Part shown: in pieces, positions 17,864 to 26,733 of the stretch | How positions within the stretch are numbered: the stretch's first letter is position 1 | Layout: each line of letters opens with the position of its first letter | Assembly: GCA_021732975.1 (NCBI GenBank) | Contig: JAKFWC010000013.1 | Coordinates: forward strand, 1-64,000 | Direction of reading: 5' to 3' | DNA from: Planctomycetaceae bacterium | Lineage (GTDB): Bacteria; Planctomycetota; Planctomycetia; Planctomycetales; Planctomycetaceae | DNA length: 64,000 nucleotides | Notes under the pieces: model-generated | Told to the model about the DNA's origin: nothing | Databases searched by the model: none | The model's input: only the letters and a program-made list of their open reading frames with translations | Position numbers and translations under genes: made by a program

Positions 17864-18390
17864 GGTCGATGTTCTCCTCCTGAGGTTGTTCCTCCTCTCA
17901 GTATCGGACTTTCGGTGCAGAAAGTGAAGTCGCGGGGTTGATGCTGAAGCAGGTTAGGCGCTCGTCCCAGTGCGCAAGAATTCCGTATTCGCGCGAACGG
18001 TTGGAAAGGTCTTCCCCCGCTCGACCGATCCAACGCCCAACTCGCTAGATGGCCACCATTATGGCAAACCAGGTCAATGGGCTTCGGCTTTCCGGCCGGT
18101 GCGCACCGCCAGCATGGCCATCTGGCGAAGAGCGCTCTTCGCCAGATGGCTATCTCACCATGCCGTGCGTCGATCGCATCGGCCTTCTATTGTCAGATCA
18201 GGGACGATTCAACCATCGCACCTCACTTTCTCGGGCTCGCCCACGAAGAACCAAGCCAAATTCGGTGCGGGACGCTGTTCCCGCTCATCTGCTGAATTGC
18301 AGACGGAAAGGGGGGGTGTGCGCGGCAGCGCAACACCACAACAGTAGTAAGACGAATACCCGTAAAGGACAGGCATAGGCCATTCGAAGA
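17864..18390. other. Non-coding interval between IetAS-like and RT operons
   Basis: About 527 bases upstream of the small IetAS-linked gene and downstream of the reverse transcriptase gene. No reading frame here looks coding. The striking content is the 34-bp perfect palindrome at 18117-18150. The interval could carry the IetAS promoter, an RT-operon terminator or a structured RNA. Confidence 0.5.
18117..18150. repeat. Perfect 34-bp palindrome without loop
   Basis: Two 17-base arms (18117-18133 and 18134-18150) are exact reverse complements meeting at AGCGCT. With one G-T pair the symmetry extends to 18114-18153. No T-run follows on either side, so it is not a classical terminator. Confidence 0.9.
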
Positions 18391-19725
18391 TCACGCATCT
18401 CCCCGATTACTCCCTTCACTCGTAAGAACCTGCCATCGGGCATGTGCCAAACGGCATGTCAATTGAAGGTCACTCGAACGCAACTCGGTAAAGCCGCATT
18501 CACGGGCGATTCGGATCACTCGATCGACTGTTGCGGGTGTTACCGCATTCGTGAGAGCCGGACCCATTGCTCCCAGCCATCCTTCTGCGACTCCCAGTGC
18601 TGTCGCAACGGGATTGGGCCGGACGATGGATTCGGCGAATCCTTTCCTCAAGCTGTCGTAGGCTGTTCCCGGTATCGTGAAATGCAGATGCTCATTTCGC
18701 CAATAGGGATTCAGTCCCAAGACCTTTCGGTTCGGATGTTCCCTGCGGAGGTCCATGGGAAAATCCATCGGGGGGCGTTCCGGTTTCAAGGTAAAGCCGT
18801 GGTCCCTCAGGATGTCTTCACAGAACCGCAGGGCTTCTCGGCCCTCACGCACGCTTCGACAGACGATGTTGAGGTTGTCAACATAGCGCAGTAGAAGCGG
18901 AATCTCTCGAAACGCGGTTCCAAACCGGGCGTCGAGGAGGATGTGGAGCAAAAGCTCCACGGAAACCGGCGAGCTGGGCGAGCCCTGAGCCATGCCGGTT
19001 ACATGTCCAGAGCCATCATGGCCCCGAACGATGGTTTCGATCAGCCAAAGCAAGTCGGTGTTCGAGATGTGTCGCCGGTAGCATTCCAGCACCGTGTCAA
19101 TCGGCGCTGACGGGAAACAATCCCTTATGTCACTCACCACGAGGAACCGCGCATCGGATTGCTGCATCGCTGTCTGCATCACCGCGTAGACGTCACAGAC
19201 ATCCTTGCCCAAGCGGGGAAGGTGAGCCCGCCAGTAGGTGTCGAGCGCGAGTTGCAGCGCCTTCGCGATCACGCGATCCAAGATGCGATGCAACTGAAGT
19301 TCTCGATAGCGGCCGTCACCTTTCGGAATACGGACTTGACGCGTCTCGTGAGGCGTATATTCATGCGCGAGGAGCTTGCCGCGCACATGACGCAGGGCGG
19401 CGTAGATTTCCGAGCTAGTGAAATCGCCGTACGTGATTCCGTCGGTGCCTGCACCAGGCCCTCCTTCAGCGCGGAGAATGCGAAAGACCGAATGGAGCCG
19501 TTCAGGGGTCGCGAACTCCGACAGATCAAATGCGTTGATGTTGCTGGCGACATACGGGGGAGTCGTTCGTGACCGGGATGCACTGTCCGACTGGTTCTGT
19601 CTGGACCGAGCCCCCTCGGTTCGTCCCCGTCGACGAACGGTGGAAACACCGTGGATTGCAAATCGGTAGTCCGACCGATTTAACGCGGCATCAACGGCGT
19701 TGCTGGCGGGATTATCGCTGGTCAT
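18391..19725 (-). CDS. Reverse transcriptase with a YVDN catalytic motif
   Basis: A 444-aa RNA-directed DNA polymerase. The N-terminal GAGTDGITYGDF (about 91-102) and IPKGDGRYREL (133-143) are group II intron-like. Motif A is VVSDIRDCFPS (Asp at 199), the template-gripping motif is MAQGSPSSP (247-253 core) and the catalytic motif is YVDN (281-284) where YxDD is expected. The second Asp is Asn, encoded AAC, one transition from GAC. There is no maturase or endonuclease domain and no intron RNA was recognised. The C-terminus (about 375-444) is helical. Its ATG overlaps the stop of the helicase-like gene (ATGA, 19722-19725), so translation is coupled. Confidence 0.85.
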   Translation of the reverse strand: MTSDNPASNAVDAALNRSDYRFAIHGVSTVRRRGRTEGARSRQNQSDSASRSRTTPPYVASNINAFDLSEFATPERLHSVFRILRAEGGPGAGTDGITYGDFTSSEIYAALRHVRGKLLAHEYTPHETRQVRIPKGDGRYRELQLHRILDRVIAKALQLALDTYWRAHLPRLGKDVCDVYAVMQTAMQQSDARFLVVSDIRDCFPSAPIDTVLECYRRHISNTDLLWLIETIVRGHDGSGHVTGMAQGSPSSPVSVELLLHILLDARFGTAFREIPLLLRYVDNLNIVCRSVREGREALRFCEDILRDHGFTLKPERPPMDFPMDLRREHPNRKVLGLNPYWRNEHLHFTIPGTAYDSLRKGFAESIVRPNPVATALGVAEGWLGAMGPALTNAVTPATVDRVIRIARECGFTELRSSDLQLTCRLAHARWQVLTSEGSNRGDA

Positions 19726-21209
19726 CGATGGGCCTCCGGTTGTCGATCGAGGAACATGGCCAGCCGTCCCTGCGTGGCCGAGATGCCAATTGGGAAGATG
19801 TCGTTTTGCAGGTACTCCCGTTGACGGTCGCGACTCAAACGCTTGGCAACTTGGTTGTGACCGTCCAGAAAATCGATGATCAGTAACGGATTGCTCGATC
19901 CGACAGCGGCACTGAGCCAGCGGCGGGGAATGGCATCGAGCGAATTTCCACCGCCGACCCAGACGACGACATCTGATGTTTCGCCACGAAATCGCGGCGC
20001 AGCGCTCGTGAGCACAATTTGGTGCGAGCCGTCCAGCCACTCTCGTCGCTGCTGCCGTACACGGTCACAGAAGTTCGCATCCAGACCTTCAAGGGACTCG
20101 CTGGCAGCAATGACCGGCCAATCCGGCAGCAGACGCGACAACTCAACGGCGTGAATCGGGCGGTCCACGAGAATGGTCACCGAAGGGGATGTATAACCGG
20201 CTTGCCTGTAGCGCCGCCCCACATCACCAAAGCGCCGCCGATTCAATGGACTCGCGGAACGGAGTCCCTCGACAAGTTGCTTGATACGGCGATTGCGACG
20301 CTCGTGCTGCCAGTAGCAGCGCCGTCCAAAATGGGGATCCGTGAGGTCCAAATCGATTGCTGGAGGCGGAGTCGGCATCCAAGCGACATGAACTTCTCGG
20401 CGCACCTCCAGTCGTGATTGAAGTCGAATGATGTCCGGCCCGAAAGTCGCCATCGTCGCATCAACGGCCGAAGGAGCAGGCACCTGAGTCACGTCGATGA
20501 GACCGTAGAGGCGAAACGCCGCATCGACCTGCGAGAGCGTCATTTGCATGTCGGCGTGTTGGCAAGCTGACGCGTCGAGCAGAATGACGATACCGGCCGT
20601 GGCAAAGTCAATATTCGCGGCTTCGCGCGGTGTCGAGCAAAGGACTCGCGGCAGCTCTTCGTCGTCCAGGTGCTCAAGAAGTGGAAGCGAATATCGAGTT
20701 GAAATGCTCCATGCACGAATCTTCCTGGCACAAAGCGATTCGGCAATTCGCTTGAGCTGCCGGGCATGTCCCCCCAACACAACGATTCGAGTGTCAGGAA
20801 AGGCTGTCGCCAAGTCGCCGATGACATCCTCGGGGTGAATCCCGGGGTGAACTAAGATTTGTCCCAAGGGAGTTTGGAACGCAAATTGTGCGACTTCAGG
20901 ATACGACAAGAACTCCGGATGAATCGGACCAGGCAATGGCAGAATGGCTGGTGTGACGCGCCGCTGGAGTCGAATCCCTCTCCGTCGAGCCAGAAACTGA
21001 AGTGCGGGAAACAACCCCGAATTAGGCAGTCGCCTTCCATCCGCCGCTCGCAGCAGTGACATTGTTTCCTTGCGGACTACGCTTCCGTGCTGCGGATCAT
21101 CGTGTGTGACGAGGCGACGCCCAAGGAGATCACCCAACCGCTGGACAATGTCGCTACTGACCGAAAGATGCTGACCGTTTTGCTCCAGGAGCAGTGATTC
21201 TGAAACCAT
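19722..21209 (-). CDS. Helicase-like protein lacking ATPase motifs (pseudohelicase)
   Basis: A 495-aa protein whose strand order resembles an XPB/RecG-like SF2 helicase: ILVHPGIHPEDVIGDL like motif Ia, IVILLDASACQHADM where motif II should be, SVTILVDRPIHAVELSRLL and QIVLTSAAPRFRGETSDVV like motifs IV-V, and LLIIDFLDGHNQVAKR near the end. The Walker A lysine loop, the DExH box and the motif VI arginines are not visible. It is probably ATPase-dead, so it may act as a DNA- or RNA-binding scaffold. It lies between parB and the RT gene and is coupled to the RT. The helicase relationship is inferred by eye and is moderate. Confidence 0.55.
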   Translation of the reverse strand: MVSESLLLEQNGQHLSVSSDIVQRLGDLLGRRLVTHDDPQHGSVVRKETMSLLRAADGRRLPNSGLFPALQFLARRRGIRLQRRVTPAILPLPGPIHPEFLSYPEVAQFAFQTPLGQILVHPGIHPEDVIGDLATAFPDTRIVVLGGHARQLKRIAESLCARKIRAWSISTRYSLPLLEHLDDEELPRVLCSTPREAANIDFATAGIVILLDASACQHADMQMTLSQVDAAFRLYGLIDVTQVPAPSAVDATMATFGPDIIRLQSRLEVRREVHVAWMPTPPPAIDLDLTDPHFGRRCYWQHERRNRRIKQLVEGLRSASPLNRRRFGDVGRRYRQAGYTSPSVTILVDRPIHAVELSRLLPDWPVIAASESLEGLDANFCDRVRQQRREWLDGSHQIVLTSAAPRFRGETSDVVVWVGGGNSLDAIPRRWLSAAVGSSNPLLIIDFLDGHNQVAKRLSRDRQREYLQNDIFPIGISATQGRLAMFLDRQPEAHR

Positions 21210-21248
21210 GTTTTAGAGCCTTCGACAATCTTGCGTGTTGGAAAATAT

Positions 21249-22151
21249 TTACCGCGCTGCGTTGGACAATTTGTCCGGGCGTTGTGCAGCCGAATCGCTC
21301 ATGATCGATTCCTTTGCCTGCTGATGGAGCACACGCTTGCGGTTCGCCCACGTGTCCATGAACTTGGTCGATTCATCGAGCAGTTGCACGACGTCACCGC
21401 CACGAAGCTGCAAACGATCAAGAGCTTTGATATTTCGGCTCAAGACTTTCAGGTTCGTGTGAAAGTACCGCAGCAGTTCTTCACCCATTTCTGCGACCGA
21501 TTTGCTCGTCACCGGCTTGATGATGTTGTAGCGCCGCAACACGTCCAAGACAGATTCTTCACTGCGCAAAGCGCTGATCACGGTGTCGCGTTTTGCAGTC
21601 GGGAGTTGAAGAAGTTTTTCGGCCTGAAACTTGTTCAGCCGGTTGGTCGAGATCATGTCCTGAATGTCGCGCGGCAGCTTCAGGAGACGCTCCAATCGAT
21701 CCAGCGACCGGCCTGACTTCCCGGTCCTAAGGCGCGCGGCAAGGCGATCCCGGATGTCGCCCGACGAAGTTTGGGTGGCCGCGCGAACCGCGGTCCTTTT
21801 TAGCTCGTGATAGCACCGTGCCAGGGCTAGATCATCCAATTGCTGTCGTACGAGGTTGTCTGTGATTAACTCGGCGACCGCCGCACCACTGCACGGATCG
21901 GGGAGATCCCATCGAATGACGGCTTTGATGCTTGTCCAGCCCAGCAATCTTGCTGCCGCCACGCGACGGTGACCACGGATGATGGTGTCGTCGGGGCAGA
22001 TATGGATCGGCTCTTGCTGACCGCGTCGACTCAAGTCATCCGCTAATTCTTCAATGTCCGCGTGGGTTGCTGGAGCGAAGAACTCCGACTGCCGTGGATG
22101 GTCACGCAGCAGGCCCAGCTGAACTTCGTCGGCCGCGAGTTTCAGGTCCAT
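21249..22151 (-). CDS. ParB/Spo0J-like nuclease-fold protein
   Basis: A 300-aa ParB-family protein. It has an N-terminal ParB/sulfiredoxin-like domain with the signature IIRGHRRVAAARLLGW (about 58-73), then QQEPIHICPDDT upstream and ITDNLVRQQLDDLALARCY downstream, followed by a helix-turn-helix-like linker (LERLLKLPRDIQDMIS) and a C-terminal helical tail. Many members are plasmid or ICE partition and regulatory proteins. No ParA is visible. The ATG at 22151 has a GGAG site eight bases upstream. It heads the minus-strand RT operon, divergent from the MerR-like gene. Confidence 0.85.
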   Translation of the reverse strand: MDLKLAADEVQLGLLRDHPRQSEFFAPATHADIEELADDLSRRGQQEPIHICPDDTIIRGHRRVAAARLLGWTSIKAVIRWDLPDPCSGAAVAELITDNLVRQQLDDLALARCYHELKRTAVRAATQTSSGDIRDRLAARLRTGKSGRSLDRLERLLKLPRDIQDMISTNRLNKFQAEKLLQLPTAKRDTVISALRSEESVLDVLRRYNIIKPVTSKSVAEMGEELLRYFHTNLKVLSRNIKALDRLQLRGGDVVQLLDESTKFMDTWANRKRVLHQQAKESIMSDSAAQRPDKLSNAAR

Positions 22152-22259
22152 CAATGCACTCCGGGTGATTGCGTTTCCGCACACTGATGGCCCGCAGTGT
22201 TGACCTGCATAGTGCAAAATGGCACTGTGTACGTCAAGTTGGCGACCTAAGGAATGTGA
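22152..22259. promoter_or_regulatory. Divergent promoter region with two small dyads
   Basis: The 108-bp space between parB-like and MerR-like genes holds two dyads: ACACTG-N8-CAGTGT (22181-22200) and AGTGC-N6-GCACT (22211-22226), the second close to the MerR-like start. An AAGGA ribosome site lies just before 22260. A regulator-bound divergent operator is likely, but the exact promoter boxes are not placed. Confidence 0.5.
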
Positions 22260-23027
22260 ATGAGCGACGTAACGTCACGGGACATCATGCGTGCTGCGGA
22301 GATCACCAATGTGGCCACGCTCGTTCGATGGCATCTGCATGAGGGATTGATTCCGCATCCAGAAATTCGCACTCATCCCAACGGGCGCGGGAAAATTGCA
22401 TACTGGCCGGAATGGGTGCTCCATCGCTGTGTGCGAATTAAACAGCTTCGTAAAGGGGGAAAGAGTCTCACGCAGATCCGCGAAGTGCTAGGCAGTGATT
22501 GGGAAACCGCAGGAAGCCAACCCAAACGGCGTTATCGATTCGCTGAAACCAGCCGCAGCATCGATGAGTCGGCCGCGCGCAGCAATATCCGACGCGAAGT
22601 CAATCATTTTTTGTTCGATTGGATGAAGCAGCTTCAGGCTGCGATTCATAAAACAACAACTTTCATTATTGCGGAGGATGTCGTTCAGAAGGCGCTCGCA
22701 CTGTTTGAACAAGGCGTCAATCCCGTCCTTGTGCTCGCCGGGGACAAGGCGGTTTTGACAGCGGATTTTGTGGTCAGCATTCATCTGGCGAAATGCCAGT
22801 CGATCGACGACAGTTTCATGGTGATCCCCGTCTGGAAGGAGTTGTCTGCGTACTTGGCAAAACTCGCAGCGATGCCAGAACAGCCAGTGATTTCCCCGTG
22901 CGCGAAGGTGATTCGGAAGACAAACTCTTCCAGCGAAGAATCAAAGGTCATCGTTCTGGACTCGTGGGATTTCGAGATTGAGGCTCCCCGCCGTCGCCCA
23001 AGCAAAAGGACGCCTCGGAAGCCTTGA
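22260..23027 (+). CDS. MerR-like DNA-binding regulator
   Basis: A 255-aa protein with an N-terminal MerR-type winged helix-turn-helix: SRDIMRAAEITNVATLVRW, then YWPEWVLHRCVRIKQLRKGGKSLTQIREVLG. It carries a long unrecognised C-terminal part (about 95-255) with a lysine/arginine-rich tail (PRRRPSKRTPRKP). No cysteine cluster for metal sensing is seen. It diverges from parB and precedes the large zinc-finger gene by 130 bases, so it probably controls the divergent promoters. Confidence 0.72.
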   Translation: MSDVTSRDIMRAAEITNVATLVRWHLHEGLIPHPEIRTHPNGRGKIAYWPEWVLHRCVRIKQLRKGGKSLTQIREVLGSDWETAGSQPKRRYRFAETSRSIDESAARSNIRREVNHFLFDWMKQLQAAIHKTTTFIIAEDVVQKALALFEQGVNPVLVLAGDKAVLTADFVVSIHLAKCQSIDDSFMVIPVWKELSAYLAKLAAMPEQPVISPCAKVIRKTNSSSEESKVIVLDSWDFEIEAPRRRPSKRTPRKP

Positions 23028-23157
23028 ACGACTCGATATTTACTTTTCAGGCGGAGTACACGCAGTCCAACCGAGGAGTTCGGCAGCATCCTCGATCTGG
23101 CTCCTCACAATCACTGAAGCACTAGTCGTCCCAAGTAATCCGATGCAGGGAGGCCGT

Positions 23158-26052
23158 ATGTCAAATCCGGTACGATCACTGGCCAGCCGAGTGGATTGGC
23201 GAAAAGTATTTGCGGTCATTGGTCTGGAGGACCCCCGCCGTTCCGATTTGCCGCAATCGATGCTCTGTCCCTTGTGCGAGACGGGCGAGACGGGCATGTT
23301 GACGGTCATGTCCGACCAGGTTTTGCATGGGCAATGGTTTCATTGCGCTACCTGTCAGTTCGCCGGAGATGTGATTGAATTCGCTGCACGCGTGTTGAAC
23401 TGCTCGATCGAACAAACCATCAACTATTGCGATTCACACAAGTTATTTGAGACATCGCTGTGTGATGACGATGTCGCGACGTACCAATCCCAACAGGTCC
23501 AGTATCGCGCGAGAATTAAGAAATTCTGGGAAACGGCCAAGCGTGCGCCGGCGCAGTCGTCCACGATGGGGACTTGCGGACGCTTGCTCTTACGCAGATA
23601 TAGCCTGCAAGACCTGATCTATCGGGAGACTTGGAACAGCCGTGGCGGTCAGCTCTTCGGCATCGCAGAGCGACAGGAAATTGAGAATCTGTTCGCTCCA
23701 AAATCGTTTGAAATCCAAGAGCGAGTGAACCGTCAGGGTCAGACGTCCCGTCGCCGGGGAGGTGGTCCGGGAAACCGGCGTGTGTTCTCAGGAGGGGATT
23801 GGGACGAAGTCCTCGTCATTGCGCACTCCGATCTGCCTGGGCGGGTCGTCGGTTTCACATTCATTGGTCGCGATTTCGATCAGCCCGAAGTGACCTTCAA
23901 ACGGGTCAATTTGGGATGTTGCGTTTCTCGCCCGCGGGAGTCCGGCTTTGGTTTTCTCGAAGCGGTGAACGGCATCCCACATGCGGCTTTAGGACGACAC
24001 GTCTTTGTCTTCCTTGATGTTGAAATCGCTTCGCTACTACACGCCCGCCATTTCCGCGATGGCATCCGTCCGTTACCGATCTTGCTGGCGAAATCAACGC
24101 GAGATGTGCGTCCCTTGTCTCTGCCGCCGGATTTGGCAGACTGCAAGCTCATCTTCTGCGGCCCCCAGATGGAGACACTTCCCTTGGCGAAGGCGTACAA
24201 CGGGTTGGTCTCAATGTATTCGGTTCCTGAGTTGGAGATTCAGGAGAATCTCAAGCACCGCTCGTCATTGATGTTTCTGTCACTCTTTCAACGCAGGGCG
24301 ATTCCCTGGACAGAGGCGCTGCGCCGACAGTTGTCGACCGCTCCGAAAGCGCACGTGGAGGTCTTGTTGCATAGTCTGCAACTGAGTCCCCACGAGTCGG
24401 AAGTCCTGCAGCGCGGTTTGGGTGGAGTTGAAGGTGAACGGTTCGCCGAAGTGACTCCGCACCGTTTGCGTGGCAAGCAGATTCCAGTCGGCCCATTTAC
24501 CGTCGAAGAGACAAAAGAGGGATGGATCGCTCGGAAGTCGGGAACCGAGCAAATGATTTGCAGTTACCCCATTCGGATCGAATCGATCTATAAGTCGGTG
24601 ACTGGGAACGTCGCCTATCACGTCGCGGTCTATTTGCCGAACGAAACCTTCAGGTTCATCGCGCTGGCACGAGACCTGAATCGCGCAACCCTGTTCGATA
24701 TGGTCGCGAACGAATTGCGGGACCAGTCGCACGAACACCTGGCGTTTGCCAGGCACAAATGGGCCAAGCAGTCCCTGTCGCTGGCGCTGGAGTTCAGTGA
24801 ACCGCAAATGATCCCCTTTGCGGATCGTGTCGGATGGAATGCAGAACGGATGCGATTTCAGTTCCCGCAATTTGCCGTCTTGAGCACAGGAGATGTCGAT
24901 TCCACTCCAATGCCCGTCGTCCCCGAATGCGGCCCGATTCCCGCTGCCGACTTGTCGCCACCCGTTCCTTCTCGTCAAGCCGCCGAAATGCTGTCCCAAC
25001 CCACGTTTGCCACTGGCGTCATCTGGGCGTTGGCGGCCTGCGTGGCCCACAATCTGTTGGCAGGGAACTGTACGCGACAATCCATTGGCGTCATCTTAGA
25101 CGGCCCCTTCGCGCAGGAAACGGGAGGTAAGGTGGCAGCGGCGCTGGGATGCGGGTGCGCCGATGTTCAGGATCGTCGACATCAGTCCGTCCTGAAATCG
25201 ATCTCCACTGCATGTGGCGCACATGATTTCCCGACCGTGGTGAATTTCGGCTTTCCATCGAAACCCGATGTCACGACGGACTGGATCGATGATCCGCACA
25301 TACGTCATGCGATCTTGCCACTCCCATCCCACGCTGCAATCGCGGTGGCCCTCAACCACGGCTTTGTTCGCCTCCGTTCGCACGAATTCCCGGTGCCGCT
25401 CGGTTCACTGGCGTCCGCCGCGGGATGGATCATTCCATCGTATCTGGCAGATTTGTGCCGCCGTAAAAAGTTAATGGATTTCCCATCGCCACACTGTGAG
25501 CTGGTCTCTGTCCTCCACGACATGGCGAGTTGGTTCGAACGAAATGGAGGGAATCCTAAAGCGGCGCTGCGAGCAGAAAGCGTGCTGACCTTTGATGCCA
25601 TCGCTCCCGCGAGGGCATTTGTGGAACTAATTGAACACTTGCAATCGAATCAAGAGATTGCTTGCGGTATTCGGTCGGAGATGGATGCGGCCAATTCGAA
25701 GGTTCCGGTGGCAGTCATTGTTCCGGTCTCGGACGATGGCCAGTCCGATGCGATCCAAGTCCGCCATTGGGTCATCAACGAGGTCTTGCGGCGAAAGCGA
25801 GTTCTGGCGATTCAAATGGATGAGGTCCAGACGGACTTGGAGTTCCACTCGGCCATGCGCGGGACGATCGAGAATGATGAGGGGATAACTTGGTTGATCG
25901 ACGCCGGCTGGTGGAAGCAGGTCAGTACGGCTGTTCGACAGAAGTTGCGGCCCACATCCACATCAAAGGCGACTAAGGTCTCGAACGACGGACCGTCGGA
26001 GTACGAATATCATCCCGCACACCGCCCCTGTGTCAGTAATTCAACGCCATGA
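23158..26052 (+). CDS. Large CHC2-like zinc-finger protein with degenerate P-loop
   Basis: A 964-aa protein starting at an ATG with a GGGAGG site (23148-23153). Near the N-terminus a C37-x2-C40 ... C63-x2-C66 cluster (SMLCPLCETGE and FHCATCQFAGDVIEFA) resembles the DnaG CHC2-type zinc finger, so a primase-like relative is suggested. About residues 643-658 read GVILDGPFAQETGGKVAAA, like a P-loop with a poor glycine pattern. The middle has no clear TOPRIM acidic cluster. It could be a mobile-element primase-helicase relative that has lost activity, or an unrelated DNA-binding protein. It is transcribed away from the RT operon, behind the MerR-like gene. Confidence 0.6.
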   Translation: MSNPVRSLASRVDWRKVFAVIGLEDPRRSDLPQSMLCPLCETGETGMLTVMSDQVLHGQWFHCATCQFAGDVIEFAARVLNCSIEQTINYCDSHKLFETSLCDDDVATYQSQQVQYRARIKKFWETAKRAPAQSSTMGTCGRLLLRRYSLQDLIYRETWNSRGGQLFGIAERQEIENLFAPKSFEIQERVNRQGQTSRRRGGGPGNRRVFSGGDWDEVLVIAHSDLPGRVVGFTFIGRDFDQPEVTFKRVNLGCCVSRPRESGFGFLEAVNGIPHAALGRHVFVFLDVEIASLLHARHFRDGIRPLPILLAKSTRDVRPLSLPPDLADCKLIFCGPQMETLPLAKAYNGLVSMYSVPELEIQENLKHRSSLMFLSLFQRRAIPWTEALRRQLSTAPKAHVEVLLHSLQLSPHESEVLQRGLGGVEGERFAEVTPHRLRGKQIPVGPFTVEETKEGWIARKSGTEQMICSYPIRIESIYKSVTGNVAYHVAVYLPNETFRFIALARDLNRATLFDMVANELRDQSHEHLAFARHKWAKQSLSLALEFSEPQMIPFADRVGWNAERMRFQFPQFAVLSTGDVDSTPMPVVPECGPIPAADLSPPVPSRQAAEMLSQPTFATGVIWALAACVAHNLLAGNCTRQSIGVILDGPFAQETGGKVAAALGCGCADVQDRRHQSVLKSISTACGAHDFPTVVNFGFPSKPDVTTDWIDDPHIRHAILPLPSHAAIAVALNHGFVRLRSHEFPVPLGSLASAAGWIIPSYLADLCRRKKLMDFPSPHCELVSVLHDMASWFERNGGNPKAALRAESVLTFDAIAPARAFVELIEHLQSNQEIACGIRSEMDAANSKVPVAVIVPVSDDGQSDAIQVRHWVINEVLRRKRVLAIQMDEVQTDLEFHSAMRGTIENDEGITWLIDAGWWKQVSTAVRQKLRPTSTSKATKVSNDGPSEYEYHPAHRPCVSNSTP

Positions 26053-26495
26053 CGGGGCCAGGCGAGCGAGAACTGAAACCGGCGAAAGTCGCGTCCCATT
26101 CGTCGTTTCCTCAGGTCGTTCTTGAAGTTCGGTCGTCTGTCGTTATTTTGCGGCTCATGAACGCCGCAATCAGTCCGACGAGCGACGATTCCATTGCGCG
26201 GCGGTCATGCGACAGTATTTTTCACGAACTTCAGGGCAGTAAACTTTTGAATGCGGCGCTCCCACTAACCTCTTCGGTTGCCGTTCGACTGCCCGTCCAC
26301 GATCCAGAACGGTCCGTTCCCTCTCAGCCCTGTGATTTAGTGCTGTCCCGGCTGATAGGTAAGAAAAAACTGATGCGGCCGCCCAGAAGGGCGGCCGCAG
26401 TGTGCGGGCGTGGAGTGCCTCGGAAATTGCCGTGTCATCCATCAACGAAGCCGGGGTATGGCTCCGGCGGGCTTGGCCACGAATAACGTGATTGC
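26053..26495. other. Intergenic region after the zinc-finger gene
   Basis: A 145-codon frame starts at 26049 with an ATGA overlap on the preceding stop, but its composition looks random and I do not support it as a gene. The stretch contains the terminator-like hairpin at 26374-26399 and otherwise nothing that I recognise. Confidence 0.45.
26363..26399 (-). terminator. Intrinsic terminator for the 26.5-28 kb minus-strand genes
   Basis: An 11-bp G+C-rich stem (26374-26384 with 26389-26399) closes a four-base loop. On the minus strand the stem is followed by three bases and then TTTTTT, the usual U-tract, so it should terminate transcription coming from the small membrane protein and ligase genes. 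Confidence 0.72.
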
Positions 26496-26663
26496 TCAGT
26501 ACCGACGCGTCGGCCGGATGTCTCCGGAGATAAACCCAATGGCCACAACGACAGCACCGACGACCGCGCCGGCAAGGACGTCGCCGCTACCGGCAGTAAC
26601 CATGATCGCGATTACCAGCGCGCTGTTGAGGCACGCCGCATTCAGTTTATTGCGAGCACCCAT
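26496..26663 (-). CDS. Small 55-aa membrane protein
   Basis: MGARNKLNAACLNSALVIAI starts at 26663 with a GGAGG site eight bases upstream. Two hydrophobic segments (LNSALVIAIMV and LAGAVVGAVVVAIGFI) are separated by a short polar loop, and a basic tail (IRPTRRY) ends the protein. It is probably an inner-membrane peptide of unknown role. It lies downstream of the ligase gene and upstream of the terminator hairpin. Confidence 0.65.
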   Translation of the reverse strand: MGARNKLNAACLNSALVIAIMVTAGSGDVLAGAVVGAVVVAIGFISGDIRPTRRY

Positions 26664-26733
26664 GCTCGGGCCTCCGACAAGATGAGAGTGTGTAGGAATT
26701 GCGGTCCGGAGGAGCGTCTGAATGGGGCCTTCG

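Noticed and set aside
18391-19725. Diversity-generating retroelement
   Set aside because: RT lacks the GxxxSQ-type motif of DGR RTs and no template/variable repeat pair was seen nearby.
26049-26486. 145-codon frame overlapping the zinc-finger gene stop by ATGA
   Set aside because: Composition is not protein-like and it runs through a strong terminator hairpin; overlap probably chance.
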